Assembly: GCA_903813345.2 (NCBI GenBank)
Contig: CAIIXF020000011.1
Location: forward strand, 22,861,754 to 22,925,753
Length of the DNA: 64,000 bases
Direction of reading: 5' to 3'
DNA from: Owenia fusiformis
Lineage: Eukaryota; Annelida; Polychaeta; Sabellida; Oweniidae
Position numbers and translations under genes: made by a program. The notes under the pieces were generated by a model, which worked only from the letters and a program-made list of their open reading frames with translations, made no database searches and was not told where the DNA came from. Shown here piece by piece: positions 46,096 through 57,705 of this stretch. The stretch's first letter is position 1; each line of letters begins with the position of its first letter.

Positions 46096-47831
46096 GACGG
46101 ATCTTTAGATGCTGTCGGAATAAGCTTCTGAAAGTAAGATAAATTGTTTCTAGATAAAGCGTCAGCTGCAGAATTATGAATACCAGCAATGTGTTCGCTT
46201 TTGAACATGATATTGTTTAAGAGACATTTTAATATCATGGGACGTAAGAGTTGCATGGACGTTTGATTGCTGGTGGAAAATTTATTTAGAATGTTCACTA
46301 CTGCTTCATTGTCAGAATGTAGGATAACTGTGTGTCCAGACATAAAATTAGCCCATGTAAGTATAGCAGTAACAATGGGATATAATTCAAGAATATTGAT
46401 GTCCAATTCTTTCCATTCTGCTGGCCATTCCCCTTTAAACCAAAGATTATTGCAAACGGCTCCATAACCTATCGTAGTAGAAGCATCGGTAAATAGATGC
46501 AATTGTTCTCTTGTCTCTTGTTCTTCTGTAAGGAAAATAGATTTCCCATTAAAGTGTATTAGGAACTCTTTCCACATTAATAAATCCTGCATAGCTGGAG
46601 TGTTGATTAAGATTTTATAGTGTAGCTCCTTCACTTTTTTAGATAGATGAATAAGTCTTGAAATAAATGATCTACCGAAAGGAATCACACAACAACAGTA
46701 GCTAAGGAATCCTATAGCAGATAAAAGTTCTCTTTTTGAGACTTTCTTTGGTTTTGGCTTATTGGTAATGGGGTTAATGTTACATAAAGTGTCAATGATT
46801 GTTTTGCCTTTGACTATTTTTTCCACAGGCAAACGAGCTTCTAATAATAAAGTGTCTAACTCTATTCCAGCGAAAGTTAAAGTAGTGTTAGGTAGAAAAG
46901 TTTTCTCTGGAGACAAAGGCACTCCGATATCTGCACACATACTCAAGAATTTGTTTAAATCGCCAGAACATTGTTCTTCATTTGCTGACAGAATTAGAAA
47001 ATCGTCAAGGATATGTATCATGTAAGGGATGTTCAGTTTATTCTTAGCGATCCACTCCAGTGAAGTACTGAAAAGTTCAAAAATTGCACATGATGAAGAA
47101 AGTCCCATTGGCAGACATCTGTCGAAATAAAATTTGTTATTCCATTTCATACCCAGAAGATTATGGGTGGATTGATGCATAGGTATGATACGGAAGGCAG
47201 CTTCGATATCGGTCTTACACAAGAAGCAACCTTTTCCTAAATGTTTTATAATATCTATGGCTTGCTGTACAGTTGCATATTTAACTGTAGAAGTTTCATC
47301 TGGGATAGTATCATTTATGGATTGGCCTCTGGGATGTGATAAGTTGTGAATAACACGGAATTCGCCTGGAGATTTTTTAGGAACGAGAAATAAGGGTGAA
47401 ATAACATAGTTATCAAATGGTGGCTGGTCAAAAGGTCCCAGTATTCTACCAGCTTTAAGCTCTTTGTTTAATTTTTTATCGAGAGCTTCTGGGTTCTTAG
47501 ATACGGATGACAAATTATCATGAGTAATGTTGTAATGTTCTGGCATATCAGAGTGAGGAAATTTAAATCCATACGTGAAACCTTGAACTATTTCTTCTTG
47601 ATGTTCATAACCTTCGAGCCAATATCTGAGTCTTTCAGGTTTAACTGGAGTAACAACTTGTGTTGACATAAGTTCACTCGAAGGGTTTTTTGGAGTCTCC
47701 AGTACTTGAACGCTTTTTGTTGGGGAATTGGGCTTGCCTGTTGTTGTTGCGGGAGTAACATTTTGACATGGAGTGTTTGGAACGATTGCAGGTTGGGCAG
47801 GTGTGGTTAAAGGGACAAGGGGATTTGTCAC
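46047..47831 (-). CDS. Ngaro-like element: reverse transcriptase-RNase H
   Basis: The RT shows SPGEFRVIHNLSHPRGQSIND, the CKTDIEAAFRIIP block (motif A), PMGLSSSCAIFE (motif B) and ILDDFLIL (catalytic DD). RNase H follows with HLFTDAS, ILELYPIV, LHSDNEAV and AADALSR, supplying the acidic residues. This sequence style (IHNLSxPxGxSIND) is typical of DIRS/Ngaro elements. The frame overlaps the end of the gag-like gene, suggesting a frameshift or re-initiation as known for such elements. Confidence 0.88.
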   Translation of the reverse strand: MTNPLVPLTTPAQPAIVPNTPCQNVTPATTTGKPNSPTKSVQVLETPKNPSSELMSTQVVTPVKPERLRYWLEGYEHQEEIVQGFTYGFKFPHSDMPEHYNITHDNLSSVSKNPEALDKKLNKELKAGRILGPFDQPPFDNYVISPLFLVPKKSPGEFRVIHNLSHPRGQSINDTIPDETSTVKYATVQQAIDIIKHLGKGCFLCKTDIEAAFRIIPMHQSTHNLLGMKWNNKFYFDRCLPMGLSSSCAIFELFSTSLEWIAKNKLNIPYMIHILDDFLILSANEEQCSGDLNKFLSMCADIGVPLSPEKTFLPNTTLTFAGIELDTLLLEARLPVEKIVKGKTIIDTLCNINPITNKPKPKKVSKRELLSAIGFLSYCCCVIPFGRSFISRLIHLSKKVKELHYKILINTPAMQDLLMWKEFLIHFNGKSIFLTEEQETREQLHLFTDASTTIGYGAVCNNLWFKGEWPAEWKELDINILELYPIVTAILTWANFMSGHTVILHSDNEAVVNILNKFSTSNQTSMQLLRPMILKCLLNNIMFKSEHIAGIHNSAADALSRNNLSYFQKLIPTASKDPSCVPDQYLPHNWTLSF

Positions 47832-48990
47832 AAGTGAGTCCTTGATGGAAGGGAAAACAATACCCTAATGGAATCTCAGATTTGGACTGGGTGGTTTTTT
47901 GTGAATTTTTGGGGGGATAATACATCTTGTTGTCAGTAAAACCAAACATGTTTTGCTCATGTTTAGAGATCCAAAGAGTTGAAGCATTTGCATTAAGTTC
48001 TTTGGCTTTTAACCAGTATTCAAAATGTAGCATTCCCCACGGAAATTTTGTCTTTGCCCTTTCATCTCTAAATTTTTCGTCATACACCCTCCAACCTTGA
48101 TGTCTTTGAAAAAGTTCCGTAACAGAAACCATATATTTCAAGAGGTGTGGGGTTTGATCAGGAAATCTTTGGGTATAGACAGCAATAAATATACTGAATG
48201 CTCGGATCCATTCTGGAAATGAAAGGATTTTTCCTTTCTTTGAAGGGTTTAAATTCAAATGTTTTGATTCAAAAGAACCATCAGATTTCATTTCACAGAG
48301 GACATAATCATTGTTTTTGTCTTCTTCAGGGCCTTTGACAAGGGATGAAAGGGCAATATATTCGTCAGCCCAAATTTTATCTTTAAGCTTTTGGGGAATG
48401 AGGTTATGAAGGGGAGCAGACTGCATGGATAGAGAGAGTTGATAATCGATAGGATTGAAGTTTTGTGGAAAAGTTGAAGCAAAACTCGGTTGAGTAGTAG
48501 GAGGGAGTGTAAAACCACCTTGTGTTTGTCCTTGATTTGGAAAGGGCATTTGATTGGGAATGGGATTCATAGAGGCTACGGACACCTGTCCTTGTAGCAT
48601 GGCATTTGGGTTGGGAATTAAGCCATAAGCTGTAGAGACAGGTTGGAAATTAGGAAAAGCTGAAAGGTTAGAAGGGGTGGGAGGGATAAAAGGGGTGGGA
48701 GGGATAAAAGGGGTGGGAGGGATAAAAGGGTAGGGTTGGATATTACCGCTTGATGCAAAAGATGGAATAGGGCGAGTAATAGATGATGTGGGTCTATTTA
48801 GAGAGAATGACATGTTGGGTTGGGATGGAATGGAAGATGTCGTGGAATAGGAAGGTATACCGGGACAAGTTGTTGTAAAGTTGCCTCTTATTAAAGTGGG
48901 CATAGACTTGGCTGCAGTCAGGGTATTAGAAGTGTGATACTCTTCTATAGTAATACTTGGGCTAGGATCAGATCCTTCAGTTTCAGACAT
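47674..48990 (-). CDS. Ngaro-like element: gag-like protein
   Basis: The 438-codon frame has a Pro/Ser-rich N-terminal third containing three near-identical FIPPTP octamers, a central conserved domain (SFPEWIRAFSIFIAVYTQ, WGMLHFEYWL) and a C-terminal zinc-finger region with CFPFHQGLTC, CPFNHTC and CNRSKHSMSKC. This order matches gag-like proteins of DIRS/Ngaro elements, presumed to package the RNA. Confidence 0.75.
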   Translation of the reverse strand: MSETEGSDPSPSITIEEYHTSNTLTAAKSMPTLIRGNFTTTCPGIPSYSTTSSIPSQPNMSFSLNRPTSSITRPIPSFASSGNIQPYPFIPPTPFIPPTPFIPPTPSNLSAFPNFQPVSTAYGLIPNPNAMLQGQVSVASMNPIPNQMPFPNQGQTQGGFTLPPTTQPSFASTFPQNFNPIDYQLSLSMQSAPLHNLIPQKLKDKIWADEYIALSSLVKGPEEDKNNDYVLCEMKSDGSFESKHLNLNPSKKGKILSFPEWIRAFSIFIAVYTQRFPDQTPHLLKYMVSVTELFQRHQGWRVYDEKFRDERAKTKFPWGMLHFEYWLKAKELNANASTLWISKHEQNMFGFTDNKMYYPPKNSQKTTQSKSEIPLGYCFPFHQGLTCDKSPCPFNHTCPTCNRSKHSMSKCYSRNNNRQAQFPNKKRSSTGDSKKPFE

Positions 48991-48999
48991 CTGGAATGA

Positions 49000-49450
49000 A
49001 ATAAGTAGTATTTATATAGAGGGTAAGCAACTTCAAGACATAATAATATTTTAGATAAATATAAATAGAAGCACATGCTCCTTTGCTAAGATGTATATAA
49101 ATATGCTGCCCATAGCTTAAGGCTAATCATAATAAATGCCCATAAGGCTAATCATAATAAATATGATTTAGAATACACTGCATAAATAAATGCATATGAT
49201 GTATAAAAAATATGGAATATCATAATATAAATATGATAACCTCTAAGAATAAAGGTAAAGTATACAATGCATGAATAAATGCATATGATATATAAATAAT
49301 ATGAATTTTTATCATAATATAAATATGATAACATCTAAGTCTAAAGGTATAGTATACACTGCATGAATAAATGCAGATGATATATAAAATAATAGATATT
49401 ATCATAATATAAATATGATAATATATAAGTAAGGAGGAAACTAAATTTCC
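49000..49450. repeat. AT-rich tandem repeat inside the Ngaro-like element
   Basis: Three to four irregular units of ~95 bp contain ATCATAATATAAATATGATA and ATGAATAAATGCA. They lie between the SGNH-hydrolase gene and the gag-like gene. TATA-like words abound, so a promoter for the gag-like gene could lie here; that is an inference. Confidence 0.6.
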
Positions 49451-49581
49451 TAAAGTAAGTATAGTACTTATGAAGGATAAATAAGTGAATAAACTATTGT
49501 GAATGGTTAACGACTCTCTGGCTTATGTTCGGTTAGAGAAGAGTAGCCGTCTCTTCTAATGTTAAGTCTACTTATTCTTAC

Positions 49582-50181
49582 CTAATAAATGTAATCAAGA
49601 AATCTCAGGACTGCGCCTTTCCAGGACTTGACCAAACGCTTTTCCCCTTTTGCATTGAGATGTATGGGATCGTGGGTGTCATCTATTAAATTCGACCATT
49701 GATTTTTATATTGGGTGGTATGTGGGTGATGGAGGAAGAAAAGTCTATTGTCCTTATGATGGTGAATATCATTTAACAATTTGAAATTGGTAGATAGGAT
49801 TTTTGAATTATACTGAATGCAGTCTGAAGTAGTATTGATTGAGGATTTGAAAGGATGCCATGAACGTTGAAATAGTTCTCCAATATAAAAGGCTTTCAAT
49901 GAAGGATGTATGTCTAAATATTGTTCAGCCAAGGTGATGAGATTTTCTGCAACAAAGGTAGATGATCTGTGAACCAGATCATTTTCTCCTAGCTGTAATA
50001 TAGCCATATCTGGATAGGGATTTTCATATTTTACACCATCTTGGAATTGTTTAATTGTATATACAATGGAGGTTTTATGATTAACTATGTCTTCCTTTAA
50101 TTTAAAGTCAAATTGGTTAGTTTCCTCTATTTTCCGGACAAAACTGTGGCCTATAATGTTGACCCTAATATTCTTAGGCAT
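49582..50181 (-). CDS. Ngaro-like element: SGNH-hydrolase protein
   Basis: 199 residues from the ATG at 50181 (the frame is open further upstream without an ATG). All four SGNH blocks are present: INIIGHSFV (Ser), a Gly-containing region near VNHKTSIVYTIKQFQDG, LQLGENDLV (Asn) and DPIHLNAKGEK (Asp and His). The fold belongs to GDSL-type esterases. Accessory hydrolase-like genes have been reported in some Ngaro-group elements; here it is the first gene, upstream of gag. The substrate is unknown. Confidence 0.75.
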   Translation of the reverse strand: MPKNIRVNIIGHSFVRKIEETNQFDFKLKEDIVNHKTSIVYTIKQFQDGVKYENPYPDMAILQLGENDLVHRSSTFVAENLITLAEQYLDIHPSLKAFYIGELFQRSWHPFKSSINTTSDCIQYNSKILSTNFKLLNDIHHHKDNRLFFLHHPHTTQYKNQWSNLIDDTHDPIHLNAKGEKRLVKSWKGAVLRFLDYIY

Positions 50182-50847
50182 ATCTAATTTCTTGTATAAT
50201 GGGAGAAGAAAAGGGAAGGATATTTTTGACTCCTGTCTTATCCTCAGAGTAAAGTCTATTATGTGCAATAAGGTGTCTGAAATATAGAAAGAAAAGGAAT
50301 AATATTATAGCTCTCTCAAGAGATAACTACATATCAAGTAATAAAATGATATCTGTACCTTTATGGTACTATGAATAATCCCGATATCAACCAGAAATCT
50401 CTGGAATGGGATAATAAATAGAATAGGTATATTTATTTAAAAGCCTACAAGGTAACTTACACTCGTAAATAAATGAAATATCTATCGTTAGATTGGATGG
50501 AGTCTATCGAAATTGGCACAAGAATGATAAGAAAAAACGCCAATTCGACCCCACATTATGCGGGTAATAGAACGTAGTTTTAGGACATGTACGTGACGTG
50601 TCCATCTTCATCAATAAATTAATCATTTTGTATAAATTCAAGTTTTAAAATTATATGTTCAAGATATCAATTGAATATTTCAAACAATAAAAACAACTAC
50701 AAAGGCATAAAAGACAAAAGATGAAACGTGTTTGAAATTTTTTTGAACATTTTTAAACTGACGTTTTTTGTGTGAAATATTACGATAAAATTTTCACAAA
50801 ACGATTCAGCGATAGATAAATGTATATACAAGAGATAAATGTCGATA

Positions 50848-51116
50848 AAAAGAATCGAAATGTATAACTTACATTGATGTTTAAGGATTTTTTAAGGACC
50901 TAGGGAGAAGACCCTCCAACTTCAATCCTATCGATTTCTCGTCTGAAGTCTCATCTCGTACTCTCGAGATCTGAAGCTTGATGTTTCGTTCAGTGTAACT
51001 TACCAGAAACATTTACCTGGGATAACCGGGGAATGGTCTTCTCAGGGCTTGTTCATACCTAAACCTTAACCGACTCTCACATTGCCATAAATGAAATTAT
51101 TGTCAATAATTTGAAT
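50848..51116 (-). repeat. A1 terminal repeat of the Ngaro-like element
   Basis: Matches A2 (31092-31360) over the full 269 bp with about one difference (TCGATTTCTCG here, TCGATATCTCG there). It contains CTCGTACTCTCGAGATCTG and GGGATAACCGGGG. This is the 5' end of the element in its own orientation. Confidence 0.9.
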
Positions 51117-51418
51117 ATTAGCTTATTATAGCTTATATTTGAAGGCTTTAATCTATAACATTTAGGCACATAAAACTTAATATGTTTTCAAATACATATA
51201 TTGCACTGTAATTTTATGTTGTTTTGTTTCGCATTATACAAAAATTGAGCTTAATTTTGCAATAAAGAAACAAAATGAAGGATTAACTGGAAACTTCTGA
51301 TTCAACGAAAAAGTCCTCAATGTAACATAATAGTTCACATCATATCTTTTAACATTTGTCATATAAAACCTCACATTCCAAACAAGAACTCCATTCAATG
51401 CCTAATATATAACATTCA

Positions 51419-52543
51419 TCATGATTCAATTTCTATATTTCTGTTGATATCAGAATTATCCACGTCCCTAGGTTTATTCCGCCCATTTGCCGTGGGTTTA
51501 ATAGTACTAATCCCACTCTGTATTCCTGTTTCATCATCCAAAATGATTGCATGTCGTCGACATTTTCGCACATTTTTACATGCCTGTTTAAACTGGCTAC
51601 TGAAGTAAATATAGATGGCAGCATTTAACCAACTGTAACAAGAGACGCTAACAATTGATGCGATGAATACATCGTAAAGGTTTAAGAGTTGCTGAAATTG
51701 TGGAAATGTTAATGTGATGTTACGTTCAGCTTTGTAGCCGAACAACCAGAAATAACTTGTGAGACAGATGCATTGTGGGAGCCAGCATATCGTGAAACAT
51801 ATGACGATCATGAGCATCATTTTTACTGCAGTCATCTTTGCTCTGATTGACGATTCAGATTTCACAGAGGATGGCTTCCGTAACACTTTGATAATGCTGC
51901 TATAAAGCACAGATATGGTCGCAAGTGGAATGATGTAACTAAACAAAGATTCAGTGATGTAGCCGTAAAGTTTTGGAGAATCACATAAGGCTGGTTGTAC
52001 ATTGTAAATTGTGCCATTGTAGTCTACTTTATACTGCTGTGAGGAGTAGGATGAGACCGGTATAGTGGCCAATCCTGCACTAAACAACCATACAAGGAGT
52101 AATATAAGACAGCATTGTTTCGGAGTAAATTTCTTCTTATGCGGAGACACGATACTCCTGTATCTGTCAATTGCTACAGCAACCATAGCCCATATGCTAC
52201 TGAGAGCTACCAAATAGAGAACATATAGCTTCACGAAACAGTTCTGTGACTTGAAGTTGTCTTTTATCCCGATCGCTGAGAGACCATCAATGGTGGCATA
52301 CACACTATAAATACTGAATATCAAATCGGAAATGCTCAGGGAACATATGTACAGATTAGCTGTAGAATGAAAAGCTCGGGTAAAAAGTATCACAAAAAGA
52401 ATGGTCCCATTGAAAACAATGTTAAGCGCCACTGTTATACTCAAAAGCACCATCATTGCGCTATAATATAATGTACTACCATTAACATGTTCTGCAACAT
52501 AAATATCCAATATTGTTAAATTCGCTTTAATCATTCTATCCAT
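51419..52543 (-). CDS. class A (rhodopsin-like) GPCR, intronless
   Basis: 374 residues with seven membrane segments. The N-terminus carries two glycosylation sites (NLT, NGS). TM1 has the conserved Asn in FNGTILFVIL, TM2 LSISDLIF, ECL1/TM3 the Cys in QNCFVKLY and the DRY motif in AIDRYRS, TM4 the Trp in LVWLFSAG, TM5 the Pro in SYIIPLATI, TM6 CWLP. TM7 has NAAIY where NPxxY is usual (Pro to Ala). ECL2 has a Cys in PALCDSP for the disulfide. The C-tail is short with basic residues (CRRHAI). The ligand cannot be told; aminergic Asp in TM3 is not evident, and a peptide-type or orphan receptor is more likely. It lies 300 bp beyond the Ngaro-like element and on the strand opposite to transportin-3. 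Confidence 0.9.
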   Translation of the reverse strand: MDRMIKANLTILDIYVAEHVNGSTLYYSAMMVLLSITVALNIVFNGTILFVILFTRAFHSTANLYICSLSISDLIFSIYSVYATIDGLSAIGIKDNFKSQNCFVKLYVLYLVALSSIWAMVAVAIDRYRSIVSPHKKKFTPKQCCLILLLVWLFSAGLATIPVSSYSSQQYKVDYNGTIYNVQPALCDSPKLYGYITESLFSYIIPLATISVLYSSIIKVLRKPSSVKSESSIRAKMTAVKMMLMIVICFTICWLPQCICLTSYFWLFGYKAERNITLTFPQFQQLLNLYDVFIASIVSVSCYSWLNAAIYIYFSSQFKQACKNVRKCRRHAIILDDETGIQSGISTIKPTANGRNKPRDVDNSDINRNIEIES

Positions 52544-55500
52544 TCATGTATTCAGGTTCTACTGCTTTAATTAATACTTGCATCTAATATCCATATTTGC
52601 TGTTATCTGATTCTGACAACTCGCTGATGTCAGGAATGATGTCCTGTAAATGTCATGTTGTTAATTTATTTCTCTTTCTTTGAATGTCAGTGTCATCGGC
52701 AACACTTATTTTTTATTGAGGAACACTTCAATGTTTGTTAATCGGGTCTCCTAATTGTTTTGCTGAAAAAAAGTAACATTTAATTATTTTTTGACTGCAT
52801 TTATGTTCGGGCAAACTTATTAATGGTTTTTATTGTGTCTCGCCCTCGTGCTTGTTTTTCCTGATAAGCTACAATTGTGGCTCGTTAGAATGCCATTTGC
52901 CATCTTCTTTATAATTATTTATTAATGTGCGATCTTTATAGAATTGCAAAAAAAATCAATCACTGTGGCCCACTGATACATTATCAAGATCTTTTATATA
53001 CTTTCCATTATTGTATTTTGCCAAGATTGTTTAAACCATTTTAACAATTAATTGGTTCAAAGTTGAAAAAATTATACTTTCTTTTCACCTTCTAAAAAAT
53101 AACATGGCTGAAACTCACTAAATTACAATAGACCATAGGTTTACTGTATATTACAATTTTTATTTGAAATGAATTTAAATTTTGTGTCTAAAATATGAAT
53201 TTATTTTTCCATATAATATTGCATCCTTTGATCATTTGATTGGTAATTTTTGATTGACAGCCTTATATTTTCATTGCCTTGCACTATAATTATCCTTACC
53301 TGTTTCATAGAATCCTTTTTGGTTTGTCGCAGTTTGTAGCCATAAATCCTCCTACTCTGCCTAATGTGTTATGAGTTCTGTTTCGAAATGCTTGTAATGA
53401 TACGACACCAGGGAGATTATCCAATTAACGACACTATTGTTTCACCGGTATCATATATCCGTTAACATCATCTAATTACCGAGTTACCACTTAGTTCAGT
53501 TATATTAAGTGTGATTCACATTTCCCGATTGTCCAAAAGTGTAACTGTATTACATACAGAAGTCAGTAAAGATTGCTTTCTTTCATAATATTGTGAACTG
53601 TATGCACTTTGCACTCAGATTTGATATTTCCCTCATCATTTGTATAATGTTAGTGTCTGATATCAAATTATGTAAATTCATATACTCAAGTCTTTGTCAT
53701 AATTTTGATAATATTTTATTTACTTTTCTTGGACAATTCAAATTGATTCTCAGAAATATAAAGTGATGTCTGATTCAAACCATTTATTCCCCGTTGATTC
53801 TTTAAATAATTCATGCAACTGTTTTTCCATTTCATTTGAACCTAGATTTATGGGGCGATGAATTCTGTATAAATCACCTTAAGTTCATCATTCTTCCACA
53901 AAGTTAAGTTATTTCTGCAAATTTATCAACTTTCAGGAACATACAGCTGATTTTAATATAAGTTCTTTCCAATTTATAATCCTCTGTTTTACAAATGGTA
54001 CTTCTCCACAAGTCGAGATAATCTCAGCTATTAGTAAAACTGAGATTAAACACTATAACTTGCTCTCCACGAATCTATCTTAAATGTCAGGTATGTTATT
54101 AATGTATTGCTCGATATGTGTTTCAGTAGCCTAATGTTTCCGTTTTGACTTTGACTCTCATCCGGGTCAGATTTTTTCTAATGTGATTGTCACTAAGTTT
54201 TAATACAGTGAATTGTCAGAACTGTAGCCCTTGTAAATGATTCAACGCCATGTTCTTCTTTTTCTCATTTAAAGTGTTTATTCTATTTACAATTTCATCA
54301 CTAGGTGTGATCCTCTAAATAGAATTCAATTCAATCTTTGCAATTTTCTCACTGTTTCAAATTTTAACGATTGTTTGGTGACACCATCTAGCTGCTATAT
54401 TCAGTTGTACGTACAGGTCTAGGGAATAATGGTACAGTAATGTAGAAGCTTATCTATCTATATACTTAGCCAATCAGGTATCATTAACCAGAAATCAATC
54501 TTCTCCAGCTATTATAGAAGGTCTAGGTAGATTATCTTATATACTTTCTCCATAAAATGTTTATGAAAATTCTTATTTAAATACTTTTACGTGAAATGCT
54601 TATAGAAGTTTCTTGTTTAAATACTTTATCCATGAAATATTGATGAAGTTCCTTACTTAAACACTAAGATATTTTGTTTTCTCCCTTAAATGTTTATTAC
54701 ATATTTTATTTTAAATCCTGTCTCCATTGTTATTATTATGGTATTCAGTTTATTCCTTTTTATTTTTATGTTTTTTTTTGTAAATTTCCGCTGTGATCTG
54801 AATTTGTAGATGGCGTCTTGAAGAATATCTGAATGAATGTAAATCTCAACATATCATTGAATGCGTATTACACCTCTGTTTAAGTACGATTGTATGATCT
54901 CATTATGATAATATTCCTCATAGAATTTGTCAGACCTAATTTTTGTTACATTTATGGTGCAATTATGTTAGTGTTATTGCCTGTACTGTTCACAATTTCT
55001 TCGTGCTTGATGTTTAAAATGTCGTTGGTAATATGTAGGGGTTGAAGGTATTCCATGCGATTCTATTTTATAGACTTATATTTGGTTTAGCTGTGTTTAT
55101 GAGAAAAAAGGACGGCTGCTATTCAGAAGATATTTAGAAAACTTAAAAGTTCACCATACTTATTGTACTTAATAACAAGGCAAAGATAGAATTCCATTCA
55201 GATTTCATTAATGTCATTTCCGATTTCCCATCCCATTTAGAAACATGGTTGTTGCTTACATTTAGATATGTTTTGAAAGGTTCTAATAAGAAATCGGAAA
55301 TGACATCTTTCGATTTATCCGTAGCTATAATTGTTCTTATTTATGAGACTGTAAAGTGCTCTAATTTTGCAATTCTTCATGTTGTCAAAGAGGGACAGAG
55401 TGTAACAGAGGGACAGAGTGAGAGGTAACAAAAACGGACTATGATACAGAAGATATTACCTCAAACTGATTTATTGATACTATATTCTAAAATTGGCAGA

Positions 55501-57039
55501 TCGGTAAATTAAAAACCCAAAGATTAGATTAATGTTCATTGCTCTTTTTCTTATTTAGTGATTTTTTCACAGTCATGAACAAATATTGATGTGAATTCCC
55601 TAGTTTTATTTCAGATGTCACAAAAGACATAACCTAAGCTGACTTTCAGTATTCCTATGTCAGCCTCCAAATAAAATGACATTTTTAAAAGAAAGATGAA
55701 TTTAATTTTTGCAAAATTTGCTTAGGATGTTTTACTGTGTGAATAATTTAGTTATCTTTGCTTGTTGATGTCTATGATTTCTTTCAAGTGTTTTCTGTAC
55801 TGGTTACCTAGTGTACATGATCATTTTGGCTATATTTTTACTTCAACCTCTCCCCTTGAAAAAATATTGCTGGGTTACTAGTAATTAAAGGATAACGTAT
55901 GGGATACACTTTCTAATTATAGCTCCTGATGTTACGGGGAAAACAAGAGATTTCTCTCAATCCGAAGAAAAGTTCATAGTTATCCGGAAATTATTTGAGT
56001 GGGTTTAACATTTCCCATGTCAGTTTGTAGGTTTCCCGTGGGTGACTCTTTTGTTAACATGCTTGATCAAACACAACTCCGTGATCTCTGAGCTTTTTCT
56101 GTGCCATTATATCACATTTCATTTGTACATTTATGGGTGGTTGTTTAAAATATTTAGCCTCATAGCATGAATTAATTAGCCCATTTCATGAATTAATGTC
56201 GTTTAATGTCAGTTTAACGTTTTTAAAGTCAAAACCACATATGTCAGTTCAGGTTATTTGTATAAGACTTGGGCAGGTGTATTATAAATTCCTCAGGATA
56301 TTCCTCATATCCTGAACCTCATATAGGATAATCTCTGTATTTATGGCCACAAACATAATTTTGATTGTATTTAGGAGGGGTTGGGGTAAAATTCCATTAT
56401 CCATTATGAAAAAGATGGGACTAAACTGAAAGTGTCATTGAAATATTGATCTGGTCCTTTGCATGATAATCCCAGCCTTAGATCAGGAATGCCCCTAAGT
56501 GCAGAAAATAATGTCACAATTACATATAAGTCGATTCTTGAAAAGACTTCATTCCCAGAGTTCATTTCCAGAAACTAAATCTAATAGGAGAAATAGAACA
56601 CTAATTAAGCGAGTGCATAAAATAAATAACATCATCTCGTTAGCACTCAATGTATTTGAAACAAAAGTAGAAATAGAATCTATTGTAGTAATAAAGCTGT
56701 AATAAACCTATCAGGAGAGTCCATATATCCTTTCAAACGACAGAAAATGATATGGAAATAATGATATAATGAACTTTATGACTAATAAGGGGAATGGAAA
56801 CCGTTTTGAAAGAATATTTCCCAGCTATAAAAATATCAAATGAACCATTAACATCACCCCATCCTCATAATTTGTGTAAATTGAACAGACTTTGTCACAG
56901 TTAGAGCCATAATTGTGAAAAATTCTGTCACTAATATATGTCACTCTTTACATTATATTCAAGATTTGAAAATCTGTCTGAACTTCCGAATTTTTTCTGA
57001 AAACAATTGCAAAATACATGTTATATTTCACTTGCATAA
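52544..57039. other. long AT-rich stretch, nothing recognised
   Basis: No exon, array or mobile-element end stands out in 4.5 kb except one perfect hairpin (separate entry) and a short GAGGGACAGAGTG repeat at 55388-55426. It is the upstream side of the GPCR gene and may hold its promoter and leader. Confidence 0.5.
55211..55306. repeat. perfect 17-bp inverted repeat hairpin
   Basis: ATGTCATTTCCGATTTC (55211-55227) and its exact inverse (55290-55306) flank a 62-base loop. It may be the remains of a small MITE. Confidence 0.7.
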
Positions 57040-57545
57040 TCATTCAGAGCTGTGATTATATTTTTCCTTATTCCAACAAAGTTTGAGTTGGGAAATAGAG
57101 TCATCTGTCTGTTTGTATGTCTGTTTTCAATATGGCCATTTAATGTAAAATGGCCACCATTTTTATTACAAATGAAATTATTGATAACTCAAACACTGGT
57201 TGGCAAATTTGATTCAAAGTTTGTAGACTTTCAGCTCTATCGAAATATGACCTTTCATCTAGAAGGAATTTTAAGAATGGCCAAAATGATTGCAATTAGA
57301 ATAACTTGAATGCTTTTACCAAAACCTGGTTTAGTATCACCCATTTTTCCATTTTTGATGTCCCCCAAAAACTGAGACAAGTGATGAGGGAATATTCTTG
57401 ATATTCGGGTCTTCTGACAAACAGTTTAATATCATAAAAATAAGAAAGTTTCATGAAGTTTAGATTAAATCTAAAGAAACTTGTTTTAGTATCTTTGGCC
57501 ATTTTTCCACATTTGGAATTACATTCAGCACTGATTGAGATCATT
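57040..57545 (-). repeat. inverted Helentron-like fragment
   Basis: CCAACAAAGTTTGAGTTGGGA, then ATCTGTCTGTTTGTATGTCTG, are the inverted 3' tail and microsatellite of the family. They are followed by inverted core words (ATGGCCACCATTTTT and TCTAGAAGGAATTTTAAGAA). No 5' end of the copy is recognised. It lies beside the 3' end of the intact LINE. Confidence 0.5.
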
Positions 57546-57705
57546 TTGGCGAAGAGGAGATACTACTATTTAATAATAGGATTTTATTAGTACTGATGCC
57601 CTTTTAGGGCCAAACGTACATCCAATATACAATTTTCAATAACAGTAAATATAGGCAATAAAGTAAAGAAAATAGGATTACATTCTTCAAATGACATATA
57701 AAATG

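Larger units (their letters stand above)
30819..51116 (-). mobile_element. Ngaro/PAT-like tyrosine-recombinase retroelement (DIRS order), split by one insertion
   Basis: In the minus orientation the order is A1 (51116-50848), SGNH-hydrolase gene, gag-like gene, RT-RNase H, tyrosine recombinase, B1 (31597-31361), A2 (31360-31092), B2 (31055-30819). Split direct repeats in the order A1-genes-B1-A2-B2 define PAT/Ngaro elements. A1 and A2 are both 269 bp with about one difference, and B1 and B2 are both 237 bp and appear identical, so the insertion is very young. Without its insert the element is ~7.2 kb. It looks whole apart from one break, the 13.1 kb nested insertion in the recombinase region. 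Flanking ATTAGCTT words resemble an 8-bp target duplication, which is unusual for this order. Confidence 0.85.
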
